From: Trematomus loennbergii
Taxonomy: Eukaryota; Chordata; Actinopteri; Perciformes; Nototheniidae
Length of the DNA stretch: 64,000 bases
Assembly (NCBI GenBank): GCA_012861695.1
Contig: JAAOOA010000086.1
Coordinates: 6,854,385 to 6,918,384 of the forward strand
Direction: 5' to 3'
Of the stretch, positions 33,493 to 41,100 are shown in pieces. A program made the translations under genes and the position numbers. Under the pieces are notes generated by a model. The model saw only the letters and a program-made list of their open reading frames with translations, was not told where the DNA came from and searched no databases. Each line of letters begins with the position of its first letter. Position 1 is the first letter of the stretch.

Positions 33493-36219
33493 TGTGTTGG
33501 TGTGTGTGGTGTTTTGGGTTTATGTTACACATTGTTCAGTAGTTGTTGTCGTCCTCCTGTTGTTGTTGTTGTTGTCACCACATCCTTAACTGTGATTTAT
33601 TTTTTGTTTTTGTTCTCATTCATCTTTTTGCCTCTTCCTGCTAACTACCTACAAAATGGTCCTCTCTACATGGTTGGGTTCTCGGTTTAAAAAAAAAAAA
33701 TCACTTTTGCACAAAAACACACTGCGCTGCACTTCCTCGCTTTCCAAATGCTCATTCCCTTCCCTCCATAACTTCCTCCTTCCTTTGTTTGCTCTTCTCT
33801 TTTGCTGCTTTGCTCTCCTCCACCCTTCCTTCTTTCCATCCATCCTTCCTTGCTCCCTTTCCTTCCTTCCTTCAGTCCTCCCATACTCACTCTCGTGACT
33901 ATGCCAAGCCCTGGCTGACACACAGTAAAACTCCAACGCCATCCAAGTGCCAGTGCTGCCCCGACCTCGCTCACAGCCCCACCAGTCCCGGGCATGAGGT
34001 AACACACTCACCCCCCCACCCAGCCGCCCACCCCCCTGCTCCACCCAACCCACCCCCCTGAACCGCTACTGCACTAACGCACACTCCCGGATGATCACAC
34101 ACCAACACGTAGAACTAAGGCTGTGTGAAGTGTTTTTTTTTATGTTTGTATAAAAGATGAGATCATCTTCGGAGAGTTCTGAAACTGTTCCAACCTTCCA
34201 GGATAAACAAGGTGGTCGAGCTAAAACATGAAACATGACATTTGGAAGTTGCAGGGTTTTCAACAGGATTATATTTCTAGTGTGTTTTACCAAGGTTATT
34301 GATAATGATATAGAACGACTTTAGGAACATCATAAAAGCAGTTTGATCAAATCAAGTGTATTGTTAAAGCCCAATATCACAAAACACATCTGTCTCAGTG
34401 GGCTTTACAGAGCAACATAAATGACAGTGCTAAAAGATGAAATTCAATTATTAGAATATCATAAAATGACAATATAGAATTTAAAATACAAATAAAACTA
34501 GATTAAGATACAATTAGAAAATATAATACAAAGACAATGAAATAAAAATAAATAGTTCAAAATAAATGATTTTGACTTTTCAAATTGGAATTCTTTTGAT
34601 TTTGGGCCCAACTCTTATCACTTATTTAATGTAGAGTTGAAAAAATGTGTTGAAGAAATGATAAGTAAATCAAAAACAATCCTTTCCCAACTGTTTTTTA
34701 TACTCGGTTTCTTTCTTTTTTTACACAGGGTTTTCATTTATTTTAATTTATATTTTTTATAAAAAACCTTTATTATATGAATATTTGAATGGGATGATGA
34801 ACCTTCAAAGTGTTATCACTTCTCAATTGCAATCTTTTTTTTTGTAATGATATTAAGTTGATATAGTAATAAAATAGCATTTCTTTACTATAATAAAGCT
34901 CTAGATCAATGCTTAACTCTTCTTATGGAATATATAAATACAAACCGTTCAAAATGATATTTATCATTCTTAGAAATGTGCGTGTCTTTGTATGGTTATC
35001 ATTTGTTGTTATATCACATGTCTCTGTCAATGTGTATGTGTTGTTTGTTTTGGTGTATTGTGATGGTTTGAAATACTGCTGTGTAGTTCTCCTCAGCTGA
35101 TGTGTCCTGATGTTGTTCTGCAGGGGGCCGCGTCGGGGTCCAAACTGAAGAGACCGACGTTCCACTCCAGCCGAGGCTCGCTGAGCGGAGAGAACGGAGG
35201 AACGCCGCTCTCCGGAAAACCAGCACGCGCTGGTGAGACAACGCTCACATCTTTTTATGTCCACTGGTAGCCAGTGGACATAAAAATGAGTTTTTAACTT
35301 ATTATTTAATCTTCAACCATATGAAGTCTGCACTCATGCTAGCCCTCTATATGGCCGTAACTAGGCACAGAGGTGCGTTAAGCTAAACGCTAACATAAGC
35401 ATTTATCAGGTATAATGTTTATCTTCTTAGATTGTTGTTGGTAATTAGCACTTAACACACAACACAGTTAAGGTTAATGGGAATGTCATTAGTTTTGCGG
35501 GTATAGCCAAAATGTAGGATGGATTAAAGTTTTAAACTGATGATGATGCTAGATGAAAAGTTGAAGATTTATTAAACTTGTTACAATTTCATGGAAATCC
35601 ATCTGAAAGTTGTCGAGACATTTTACCACAAATATGAACCTTACCTGTGGCGCTAGATTATGTTTATACAAAATGTACTGTCGCTCTATGGAGATATCTC
35701 ACTTCTATGTGAAAGCGTTAACCACATGGTTGGTTGAATAGAATGTCATGGGTCAATCAAATCAGAAGGGTTCCTCCTCTGGGGACCATGGATGGATCTC
35801 TAGAGAAATCCTCTTATATTTATTGAGATGTTTTAGTCTGGCAGATGAAATGACCAACATTACACCCACAAAGCCCTGCCCTTATTTCCTTTTTAAGAAA
35901 CGAATGCTCTGCTTCTTGATTAAGCCAATTTTCTTCTCTCCTGTTCTTGCTAGATCCGAAGCGAGGGGGGTCCACAGCGAGCGGGCAGGCGAGCCGAGCG
36001 GGCAGCCGGGCGGGCAGCAGAGCCAGCAGCCGGAGAGGCAGCGACGCCTCGGACGCCTCGGAGCTGCAGGACGCCCGCTCCGTCTGCTCCGACGCCTCGG
36101 ACACACCACGACGACCCGGGGCCAAACCATCCAAGATACCCACCATCTCTAAAAAAGCCCCCAGCCCAAAGACCCAGGGGGCCGCGAAAAATAATTCAGC
36201 AATAGAAAAACTGGAGTAG
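690..36219 (+). CDS. macf1: macf1 (spectraplakin ACF7), 3' half: spectrin rod end, EF hands, GAS2 domain, C-terminal tail
   Basis: Forty-one exons on the plus strand translate, in order, to the C-terminal part of MACF1, a cytoplasmic giant that bridges actin and microtubules. Seen: a long series of spectrin repeats (Trp-centred helices such as [23 protein letters not shown]), then two EF hands ([12 protein letters not shown] and [12 protein letters not shown]), a GAS2 domain (CKCAKRF ... [10 protein letters not shown]), a Ser/Arg-rich tail with [15 protein letters not shown] and an SKIP motif, and a TAG stop. MACF1 is preferred over its paralogue DST because the rod matches MACF1 as I recall it ([14 protein letters not shown], [16 protein letters not shown]-like) and because a BMP8 gene follows; DST has BMP5 as neighbour. 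The actin-binding, plakin and early rod exons lie upstream of the window. Single-base losses break the frame in several exons, probably assembly errors. Confidence 0.96.
1115..1193. repeat. (CA)n microsatellite
   Basis: About 80 bp of CA with two interruptions, in a macf1 intron. Confidence 0.95.
1736..1902 (+). CDS. macf1: macf1 exon b, spectrin repeat
   Basis: The exon lies between TCCAG and GTGAGT and reads [20 protein letters not shown] to [10 protein letters not shown], phase 0 to 2. The frame is intact. A run of about 13 G lies 17 nt past the donor. Confidence 0.93.
2864..3023 (+). CDS. macf1: macf1 exon c, spectrin repeat
   Basis: The acceptor is TTGCAG and the donor GTACCG. It reads [20 protein letters not shown], then [10 protein letters not shown] and ITQQIVKHK, phase 2 to 0, with an intact frame. 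Confidence 0.94.
3235..3515. repeat. diverged tandem duplication, two units of about 140 bp
   Basis: Each unit begins AACTTTACTAAA and contains GGAGACAAAAGCAATCG, AGGATCATAGATT and AATACTTATGTAAACAA-like text. Macf1 intron after exon c. Confidence 0.7.
4625..4950 (+). CDS. macf1: macf1 exon d, spectrin repeats
   Basis: The exon follows a short CA-rich stretch and CCCAG. It reads [18 protein letters not shown] to ALANAQLFG, then [18 protein letters not shown] in another frame: one G is missing at the GGG of 4835-4837. The observed length of 326 nt would be 327 if restored, keeping phase 0 to 0. Confidence 0.92.
5593..5677 (+). CDS. macf1: macf1 exon e, spectrin repeat
   Basis: It reads [15 protein letters not shown] and [10 protein letters not shown], a very conserved MACF1 segment. 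Phase 0 to 1; acceptor CCTCAG, donor GTAATC. Confidence 0.95.
6147..6373 (+). CDS. macf1: macf1 exon f, spectrin repeat
   Basis: It reads [20 protein letters not shown], then [18 protein letters not shown] and [13 protein letters not shown]. The frame is intact, phase 1 to 0. Confidence 0.95.
7083..7288 (+). CDS. macf1: macf1 exon g, spectrin repeat
   Basis: It reads [20 protein letters not shown] and [17 protein letters not shown], then [20 protein letters not shown] after a frame slip at 7227-7230, where one G appears lost (CAGTTGATGA). The 206 nt observed would be 207 if restored. Confidence 0.93.
7918..8145 (+). CDS. macf1: macf1 exon h, spectrin repeat
   Basis: It reads [20 protein letters not shown], then [16 protein letters not shown]. 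228 nt, intact, phase 0 to 0; acceptor TTTCAG, donor GTCAGT. Confidence 0.95.
8239..8457 (+). CDS. macf1: macf1 exon i, spectrin repeat
   Basis: It reads [20 protein letters not shown], then [20 protein letters not shown]. 219 nt, phase 0 to 0, intact. Confidence 0.95.
8541..8744 (+). CDS. macf1: macf1 exon j, spectrin repeat
   Basis: It reads [20 protein letters not shown], ending [10 protein letters not shown]. 204 nt, phase 0 to 0. The next exon in frame is the 9-nt microexon. Confidence 0.95.
8745..9839 (+). other. macf1 intron without visible features
   Basis: AT-rich sequence between exon j and the pyrimidine-rich region. Nothing coding seen on either strand. Confidence 0.55.
9840..10119 (+). 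promoter_or_regulatory. macf1: pyrimidine-rich splicing region before the 9-nt microexon
   Basis: A C/T-rich stretch (CTCCACCTGCAC..., TCTCTCCTTCCTCACCC) precedes the microexon, with CACTGCTCACTGC just before the acceptor. Such tracts bind PTB-type regulators, and UGC motifs near the acceptor bind SRRM4. Inferred role in microexon choice. Confidence 0.4.
10120..10128 (+). CDS. macf1: macf1 9-nt microexon (LVE)
   Basis: CTGGTAGAG lies between ATCACCCAG and GTAAGA, both good splice signals. It adds Leu-Val-Glu between SQSSQ (exon ending 8744) and FHDKMD (exon starting 11242). Human MACF1, as I recall it, has Ile-Thr-Glu at that point, so a three-residue exon is expected. A pyrimidine-rich tract of about 250 nt precedes it. 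I rely on synteny, phase and the residue match; RNA evidence would settle it. Confidence 0.75.
11242..11467 (+). CDS. macf1: macf1 exon l, spectrin repeat
   Basis: It reads [19 protein letters not shown], then [12 protein letters not shown] and [13 protein letters not shown]. Phase 0 to 1; acceptor CCCCCAG, donor GTCAGT. Confidence 0.95.
12530..12756 (+). CDS. macf1: macf1 exon m, spectrin repeat
   Basis: It reads [20 protein letters not shown], then [18 protein letters not shown] and IKQQIEAAE. Phase 1 to 0, intact. Confidence 0.95.
12874..12996 (+). CDS. macf1: macf1 exon n, spectrin repeat
   Basis: It reads [20 protein letters not shown], then [20 protein letters not shown]. 123 nt, phase 0 to 0. 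Confidence 0.95.
13010..13400. mobile_element. decayed copy of the ACTTGAGTA repeat family
   Basis: It starts GAATGTAACTAAGTACATTT and contains TCCTCTACATTTAGCTGAAG and ACTTCTACTTCACTAAAAC. Macf1 intron between 12996 and 13519. Confidence 0.45.
13519..13620 (+). CDS. macf1: macf1 exon o, spectrin repeat
   Basis: It reads [20 protein letters not shown] to SVQYQDALQ. 102 nt, phase 0 to 0; the donor GTCTGT is weak but positioned as expected. Confidence 0.94.
13802..13903 (+). CDS. macf1: macf1 exon p, spectrin repeat
   Basis: It reads [20 protein letters not shown], then [14 protein letters not shown]. 102 nt, phase 0 to 0; donor GTTGGC. Confidence 0.94.
14273..14446 (+). CDS. macf1: macf1 exon q, spectrin repeat, tandem acceptor
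   Basis: It reads [20 protein letters not shown], then [20 protein letters not shown]. The acceptor is a NAGNAG (AGCAGCAG), so an alternative start at 14276 would drop the first Gln. The start at 14273 is chosen because Gln-Tyr-Lys aligns with Glu-Phe-Lys of human MACF1. Confidence 0.93.
14679..14833 (+). CDS. macf1: macf1 exon r, spectrin repeat
   Basis: It reads [20 protein letters not shown] to LDTQR, then [17 protein letters not shown] in another frame. One G is missing at CGG 14781-14783. The observed 155 nt would be 156 if restored. Confidence 0.93.
14999..15196 (+). CDS. macf1: macf1 exon s, spectrin repeat
   Basis: It reads [20 protein letters not shown], then [18 protein letters not shown]. 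198 nt, phase 0 to 0, intact. Confidence 0.95.
15834..15962 (+). CDS. macf1: macf1 exon t, spectrin repeat
   Basis: It reads [20 protein letters not shown], then [18 protein letters not shown], the latter a hallmark MACF1 segment. 129 nt. Confidence 0.95.
16165..16310 (+). mobile_element. tRNA-type SINE fragment
   Basis: GACCCGAGTTCAAGCCC resembles a tRNA B box, followed by TTTGCTGCGTCTCATTCCCT and ATCTCCCCTTTTAACTATG, wording typical of percomorph tRNA SINEs. The A-box half is missing. Macf1 intron after 15962. Confidence 0.6.
16754..16935 (+). CDS. macf1: macf1 exon u, spectrin repeat
   Basis: It reads [20 protein letters not shown] and SMLLARG, then [20 protein letters not shown] in another frame. 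One G is missing in the G-rich stretch 16833-16846. The observed 182 nt would be 183 if restored. Confidence 0.92.
17475..17629 (+). CDS. macf1: macf1 exon v, spectrin repeat
   Basis: It reads [19 protein letters not shown], then [16 protein letters not shown], then [15 protein letters not shown] in another frame. One C is missing in the C run at 17580-17584. Confidence 0.93.
17722..17928 (+). CDS. macf1: macf1 exon w, spectrin repeat
   Basis: It reads [20 protein letters not shown], then [20 protein letters not shown]. 207 nt, phase 0 to 0, intact. Confidence 0.95.
18428..18547 (+). CDS. macf1: macf1 exon x, spectrin repeat
   Basis: It reads [20 protein letters not shown], then [20 protein letters not shown]. 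120 nt. Confidence 0.95.
18640..18809 (+). CDS. macf1: macf1 exon y, spectrin repeat
   Basis: It reads [20 protein letters not shown] to [12 protein letters not shown]. Phase 0 to 2, completing Arg with the next exon. Confidence 0.95.
18909..19068 (+). CDS. macf1: macf1 exon z, spectrin repeat
   Basis: It reads [19 protein letters not shown], then [20 protein letters not shown]. Phase 2 to 0. Confidence 0.95.
19469..19663 (+). CDS. macf1: macf1 exon aa, spectrin repeat
   Basis: It reads [20 protein letters not shown], then [20 protein letters not shown]. 195 nt, intact. Confidence 0.95.
19782..20053 (+). CDS. macf1: macf1 exon bb, spectrin repeat
   Basis: It reads [20 protein letters not shown], then [18 protein letters not shown] and [17 protein letters not shown] in another frame. 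One base is missing near 19865-19870 (CCCGAAG). The observed 272 nt would be 273 if restored. Confidence 0.93.
20054..20795 (+). other. macf1 intron without visible features
   Basis: AT-rich, no exon or repeat recognised. Confidence 0.55.
20796..20984 (+). CDS. macf1: macf1 exon cc, spectrin repeat
   Basis: It reads [20 protein letters not shown], then [20 protein letters not shown]. 189 nt, intact. Confidence 0.95.
21087..21198 (+). CDS. macf1: macf1 exon dd, end of last spectrin repeat
   Basis: It reads [20 protein letters not shown], then [16 protein letters not shown]. Phase 0 to 1. The linker after TYKRK is shorter than in human. Confidence 0.93.
21324..21472 (+). CDS. macf1: macf1 exon ee, linker to EF hands
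   Basis: It begins with a Gln-rich stretch ([11 protein letters not shown]) where human has a Pro-rich linker, then the conserved [20 protein letters not shown]. Phase 1 to 0. Confidence 0.94.
21635..21797 (+). CDS. macf1: macf1 exon ff, first EF hand
   Basis: It reads [20 protein letters not shown], then the calcium loop [12 protein letters not shown] with Asp, Asp, Asp and Glu at the coordinating positions. Phase 0 to 1. Confidence 0.97.
21889..22043 (+). CDS. macf1: macf1 exon gg, second EF hand
   Basis: It reads [20 protein letters not shown], a full EF loop, then [17 protein letters not shown], which leads into GAS2. Phase 1 to 0. Confidence 0.97.
22402..22476 (+). CDS. macf1: macf1 exon hh, start of GAS2 domain
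   Basis: It reads [20 protein letters not shown], ending ENKYR. 75 nt. The next constitutive exon begins FGDSQQ; the 18-nt microexon can lie between them. Confidence 0.96.
22477..24565 (+). other. macf1 intron before the FFLGNQ microexon
   Basis: No coding signal. Its end, about 24480-24565, is pyrimidine-rich and carries the microexon acceptor. Confidence 0.55.
24566..24583 (+). CDS. macf1: macf1 18-nt microexon (FFLGNQ) in GAS2 domain
   Basis: The exon lies between TTTATGTAG and GTAAAGTG and encodes FFLGNQ in phase 0, giving NKYR-FFLGNQ-FGDSQQ. I recall the same six-residue insert in spectraplakin isoforms. It sits in a 4.3-kb intron and is preceded by TGCTGCGTGTC, a UGC-containing stretch like those that recruit SRRM4 in neurons. 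Confidence 0.88.
24657..26126. mobile_element. 1.47-kb DNA element with about 190-bp terminal inverted repeats
   Basis: Both ends begin TATGAGGGGCCGTACAGGCC and stay nearly identical for about 190 bp in opposite orientation (24657-24850 and about 25930-26126). The flanks are both GAGTGC (24651-24656, 26127-26132), an exact 6-bp target duplication; counting from ATGAGG gives 8 bp with one mismatch. The arms are rich in CATTCATACAT-like motifs. The interior has no transposase ORF, so it is non-autonomous. It lies in the macf1 intron between the FFLGNQ microexon and the GAS2 core exon. Confidence 0.88.
26770..26887 (+). CDS. macf1: macf1 exon ii, core of GAS2 domain
   Basis: It reads [20 protein letters not shown], then [19 protein letters not shown], the diagnostic GAS2 core that binds microtubules. 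Phase 0 to 1. Confidence 0.97.
27517..28008. mobile_element. TTAA-flanked MITE, copy 1
   Basis: The left end TTAAAGTGGACCTATCATGC and right end GCATGATAGGTCCCCTTTAA form inverted termini with TTAA at both edges, the piggyBac-type target. The interior (GTACGGAGGAAAGAGAGAGG) matches copy 2 at 48366 in inverted orientation. Confidence 0.8.
28195..29145. mobile_element. CpG-rich MITE-like element
   Basis: GGCGCTTTTC motifs lie near both ends in inverted orientation (28269-28278 and within 29073-29123, itself a hairpin with ACCGGCGCTTTTC arms). The stretch is far richer in CG than the surrounding intron. The edges are not resolved and no target duplication was found. Confidence 0.45.
29548..29611 (+). 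CDS. macf1: macf1 alternative tail exon (VQHPGLK type)
   Basis: After CTTCCTCCAG the sequence reads [16 protein letters not shown] in the phase set by the preceding exon. Spectraplakin isoforms carry a related segment (VHHPGSK...RSDSSSS in MACF1, VHHHGSK in DST, from memory). The observed 64 nt would break phase; removing one A in CCAATC near 29595 gives 63 nt and ends Ile-Ala before RGRTN, as in the known isoforms. Confidence 0.7.
30208..30232. repeat. (TA)n microsatellite
   Basis: A run of TA of about 24 bp in a macf1 intron. Confidence 0.9.
31282..31371. repeat. (TC)45 microsatellite
   Basis: An uninterrupted 90-bp pyrimidine run in a macf1 intron. Confidence 0.95.
32693..32910 (+). CDS. 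macf1: macf1 exon kk, Ser-rich tail
   Basis: It reads [20 protein letters not shown], then [20 protein letters not shown] and a long Ser/Ala/Pro stretch. Phase 1 to 0. It is strongly GC-rich compared with the introns. Confidence 0.96.
33362..33515. repeat. compound (GT)n microsatellite
   Basis: About 150 bp of GT with TTG and GGT interruptions, 360 nt upstream of the alternative exon at 33876. Confidence 0.95.
33876..33998 (+). CDS. macf1: macf1 probable alternative tail exon with Cys cluster
   Basis: It lies between a long CTTCC tract ending TTCAG and donor GTAACA. 123 nt, phase 0 to 0, open throughout: [18 protein letters not shown], then [17 protein letters not shown]. It fits in frame between two certain exons. 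RDYAKPWLT resembles a spectraplakin tail segment I recall in DST, but this is less certain than the other exons. Confidence 0.62.
34340..34435. mobile_element. fragment of a fish dispersed repeat
   Basis: AAAGCCCAATATCACAAAAC and GTGGGCTTTACAGAGCAAC match a common fish retroelement phrase. The edges are unclear. Macf1 intron before 35124. Confidence 0.4.
35124..35232 (+). CDS. macf1: macf1 exon mm, tail
   Basis: It reads [20 protein letters not shown], matching [15 protein letters not shown] of human. Phase 0 to 1. Confidence 0.95.
35954..36219 (+). CDS. macf1: macf1 last coding exon, GSR repeats and SKIP motif
   Basis: It reads [12 protein letters not shown], then [25 protein letters not shown] and [11 protein letters not shown], and ends IEKLE with TAG at 36217-36219. 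GSR repeats in ACF7 bind microtubule lattice and are GSK3-regulated; SKIP is an SxIP motif of the EB1-binding type. The end differs from the human SPRTPGPKR ending. Confidence 0.96.
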
Positions 36220-38118
36220 AAACGAGTATCATGGTGCACCAGCTTTCAATCTGAGTCCATCTAACAGGGCTCGAGGAGAGTTTGTGCACTGTGACATTTT
36301 CCAGGGGAAAGAAGGAGATGGATAGGATGGTGAATCTCCTTCTCACTCTTTCCCCGCTCTCATGGACGGACTGAGAAAACATGCACAACAGGAGGAGGGA
36401 TTCTGGTCCCAGGTCAGAATCTGTGGGGTCAAAAGAAGCGACCCCATTTTGCCTTCCAGTCTCCTGCTTTGTCTTTCAAAAGTTCCCCCCCAAGCGTGGA
36501 ACCAAACCCCAAACTGACTTGACGTGATGCTGCCTTACTTACTCACTTCTGTCCCTAACAGAATAAGAGAAAGCCTTTAAACTGCTTTATACCACACTGA
36601 CACAAATACACACGTTTTCAAAGAGAAGCAGGGTAGGGAGTGGGACACGCCACCACCACGGCTGCAAAAACAAAGAAAGCCCAAATGAAATTCAGGAAAA
36701 AAGAAAAAGAAAGAGAGAATTGTGGGTCATTATTTTGGCTTGTGGGCCAGATGCCTCAGCGATGAGTCTAAAAAGAAAATATGCAACGACTGCCATGTCT
36801 CTTCCTCTGGACTGGTTGGTAGGGAAAATGCTCACCTCAGCAGATCTGTGTGTGGGGAGGCGGGAAAACGTTGTCCGACAGACACACACCGGCTAACCTC
36901 AGACTCAGAGGGTGGGTGGTGGTGACGGAGCAAACACTCACACACTCGAACCGCAGCGCAGACTCCTCCCGACCGCTGGAACGTAACATCAGCCTTGTGT
37001 GTGTGTGTGCATTTCAGCAAAGGGCGGTGTGGTTTGGTCACATGCCGGCGTAACAATCCAACAGGAATATCACAGACTGGCAAAAGAGAGGACTATTTTT
37101 AAGGTGACACTCACTAACAGCACATTACTGACAATATACGACATGTGTAACCCGATGTTCGACAACCAGCATGCACTAATTGTCTCTTCCTCTGCAGTCC
37201 CACCTTAATGTCTACGCTGCGTCGCCCTGAGCAACTCAGCAGCACACACACACAAGGTGGTGTGTTTAATGTGTGTCTTTGTTACAGGAAATGATAGAGG
37301 TCATTGACATGAGTCACTGTATGCAAACATTTTAATTTGCGAATGTCCTTTTTTGTTTTTCTTCTCATTGTTTTCTGGTTAATTTATAATCCAGTTGTAC
37401 TTTTGTTATCTAGCTTGAAAGAAAATCTATTTATTTTTCAGTTTCATGTCATATCACCGTTTGCGGAGTGTGATTTAGTATTATGGTTAAAGAAATTGTG
37501 TTTTTTTGTACCAAGGAAGTGTCCGCTCCGCTCCGTTTGTGTGTTTCTACTTCATTGTAACATTACATTACTCACTAGGTCGCTGATTCTGGTGACAGCC
37601 TTGTTTGTTCTTTTCTCTTTTTTTGCTAATGACTACAATTCCCAGACCATGACCAAAGGGGTTTGCCCTTCATGTGTAGAGAGAACTACAAATATGAATG
37701 ACATGAGACCTGGCCAGAGCGGACCAATGAGAGCGGGTTGTCCTCCCTCATGTCCGTCCCCAGCGTTTCTTCTTCTAGGCTTTTTTTCAAATGCCCGTCA
37801 TTGGCGGGGCAGAGTTGTCTCTGTGTTATCTCAGTGTGAGAGATGAAGTTTATGAAAAACGAATGAAATTACAGTAAGAAAGAAGACATCTTAAGGTGAT
37901 TTTTATTTATTTATTGTCTCTCTGAGGGGAGGGGGATTCGGGGCGCAGGAGACGAGTCCTCCACCTTTTGATGCTGTGCTACTCTGTGTGATGACGAAAA
38001 CATGGAGGGAGGGGTGTTACTATAGGAGTCAATTGTGTAAAAGTAAAACTAAAAACTAAAATTATAAACAATGTTTTTGTTCTGTTTTTGTATTAAAAAT
38101 ATGCTTGCAGTAAAAACT
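36220..38118 (+). other. macf1: macf1 3' UTR
   Basis: This is non-coding sequence after the stop, with no better gene call. It ends in an A/T-rich stretch with the signal ATTAAA at 38092-38097; the surrounding wording resembles the end of the human MACF1 3' UTR as I remember it. The end is estimated. Confidence 0.7.
38092..38097 (+). promoter_or_regulatory. macf1: candidate polyadenylation signal of macf1 (ATTAAA)
   Basis: ATTAAA lies about 1.9 kb after the stop, followed by TG/T-rich sequence at 38117-38135. Confidence 0.5.
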
Positions 38119-41100
38119 GTCTCTTGTTTTGCTTGGTATTCTGACAATTTATAAATGTTCTGCATTTTATGTGTGAATGGGTTAGGTTTGTTAGACATTA
38201 CATTATTGGTCAATTATTCGATTATTCAATTAAACCTAGCAGTTTCACGTGCAGAATTAGTGTCAGCGACCTCATTTAATAGAATGATCTGTCAATTGAT
38301 CAAACTATACTATGTGACTCCAAATAAAGAATAAATAAAAAAGTATTTTTTAGGCATTTCAATTTGGACATTTCATATATAATAATTTAAAGGTAAAGTG
38401 TCAAAAACTGTTCAGAAGTTACACCTTGGATTTATTCATTCTCTAATAAAAAATCTATATTTATTTTTTGTTTCCCCAGTTGTTTATCAGACAAATAAGC
38501 TATTTGAATACATTAACTTTGGCTTTGAAAACGTGCTTCTAATTTTTGTAAATATAATTGACTAAATTATTATTTTATGAATTGAAAAATACTTGTTAGA
38601 CGAATCAATAACTAAAGGTTATCATTAAAGAAGAGTTGTTTGGTCATTTTTGTCTTTAGAAATGTATCATCGACAAAATATTTGTATATGTCTGAGTGTA
38701 ATTTGCAGCACAAATTGGCTTTTAAAATGGTACCATTGTATGCACCGATGTAGCATTTTTGAAAGTTTGACGTTTTTCAGATTTGTTGTATCTATGTAGG
38801 CTATAGGTAGACATTTATTTTGTAAGTCTTGGACTATTATCACCACGATAGTTTTTCTCTAATAAGTAGTGTACATTTACATCACTGCCGACATCATTCA
38901 TATACTTACTTTTACTTAATTTAGAGCTCATATGAAAATGTCCATATGTGTATATTTGTTTAAGTAAATTGGAAGGAGAAACATGGTTATAATTTTGTTT
39001 ACAGCCCACAGTCACCCTGCCATGCGTGACGGCAGACTGCAAACGGACATTTCTGGGTCATTATCCTGTAACAGTTTAGGACACATCCCATTGGATCTTC
39101 ACCTAAACACAGGGGACATGGTGGTGGTGATAGTTGAAAGTTATTTTATTAAATTGACCTTTTTAATGTCTATTTCCCCTGCAGCTGTGTCTCACATTCC
39201 CACGTTATGTGTCCTTGTGAGACAGAGAGGGAGTATTTGAAAATAGCTTTGTCCTGTTTATTTGGTGGTTTTACCGGAGATGATGAGGTCTCTGCAGCTG
39301 TGTGTACACACACTCACTCCTCTCATTTTCTGTACACTCTCAATCCATCTACGCCCGTCCTCCCTGCAGTCCATCTGTCATCCCAGACTTAACTCTGATG
39401 ACAGTCCCGCTCTGTTCCACCACTTCTGTCTCTAAGGAATGTCATTTTTCAATTTCACTTGGGTTAATATGGTTTCAAGGGCATTCAGCTCCCCTTCATT
39501 CTTCAGTCTTCAGTCTTCACTCTTTGTCACTCCCTCTCTGTTCTTTCACCTCGCCCCTTCATCTTCTCGCACTCCTTTCACCATTATCAGACGGAACTTT
39601 ACTGAAGTTGCAGATGTACAAAGTAAAGAAAAACTAAATGGGCAGAGCGTTAATTCCTGGCATTTCGGACTCGCCCTTTCGGCCAGGACAAAATGGACCG
39701 CGGTCAGTTTGGTTTGGTCAGTGTTATTCATGCCTTTCAAGTGACCACAAGTACCACGCCGCTTTGAAGAAAAGAGTACACAAACACGGGCTGAGCCTCT
39801 ACTATATTTGAGTCATATTCTCCCTGCAAGTTCTTTCGGTTTCAACACGCTCATGCACACAGCACAGAGAGTGTTTGCATTAGGCTACTGCAAACTAATG
39901 AGCGACTCGGCAGTGACCAAAAACCTGCCACTTCAGAAGTGTTCAAAGGTTAGCCTACCAAAGGTCTTTATTGTTAGCTCGATGCGCACTTACTTTGTAG
40001 TTAAAGTATGGTTGATTGCATTTTGATAACAATTACGGATGGAGTGTTTAACTGGCAAGCCTAAAAAAGTAAGCTAGATACTACTAATAACGTTTACAGA
40101 CACTGTCCATAACATTTTCACGTCTGCAGTTGAAGTTTTTAATACATTTTTGGCTAATTAGCTTTCTTCAAATGAGCTTGCCAGCTAAAAAACGTATGCT
40201 AAGGTAATTACTGATACAAGTGTTAAAATACTATGATGCTATAGTGGTATGTTGCAAAGAATGAAGACGATAACACTGCATTTACTGGTTTAGTTCTAGA
40301 AATAAAATTGGCTTTACCATGGTAGCTAGCTAAAAAACGATTTTATATAAGCTAGCAAGAGCTACAGTAGCCACACAGTTCTCTCAGTGGTTTTAAGTAT
40401 GTTTAAAGATCTTTGGCTAAGACCCACAAAATAGGAAAGCTAAGCAGTTTTTTTTTAAAAAAGGTACTTCAAAGTAGTTTCTATCAACTAATTTGGTAAA
40501 TTATTTACGTTGTTATTGTTAATTGTATTCAGTTGTATTTTGGACTTCTTCGAGGTAAGTAGTATCTTCTAGCTGCTCTGGTGCATTTAGAGCAGAGCTC
40601 AGCAGCATTGTGAGTGTATTTTAAATATGTGTAAAAGTTGTTCATGACCAGGAGGTGGTTTCCCTCCCAGCTTTCGCCTCTCGCCCTCCTTTTAAGTCTT
40701 GACATCTGTAGAGAAATTAAATACACTTTGAATCTCTTTCGCTAGTAAGTAGAGAATTTCTGCTATTTACCAGGGCCATCAGGCCAATTGACGTACTTCC
40801 CACCAAGCCGCCTGAGACTTCACTCTGAGTAGCTATGAAAGGAAGCAGTCATGAGGAGATGAAAAGATAGATGGGTGGAGGTAAGAAGGAGAGAGATGAG
40901 GTCTCACTGGGAGACCACTGGGAGGGGTGAGGATGGGATGTAGGTTTAAAGACTTGAAAAAGACCGAGAGGCGGAGGCTAGGAAGGAAACTCCCTCCTGG
41001 TTATGAACAACTGTAACACTCTCTGAGCCTCATACACAGGACACACTCACTGCTGCTCAGATCAGATGCTGTGAGAGTGTGCACAAGAGCTACAAGAGAC

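Noticed and set aside
33649..34053. Minus-strand ORF rich in Glu, Lys and Gly
   Set aside because: Shadow of the CTTCC tract and of the alternative macf1 exon on the other strand.
690..36219. Identity as dst (dystonin)
   Set aside because: Rod and tail segments match MACF1 more closely and the neighbour is a BMP8 gene, not BMP5.
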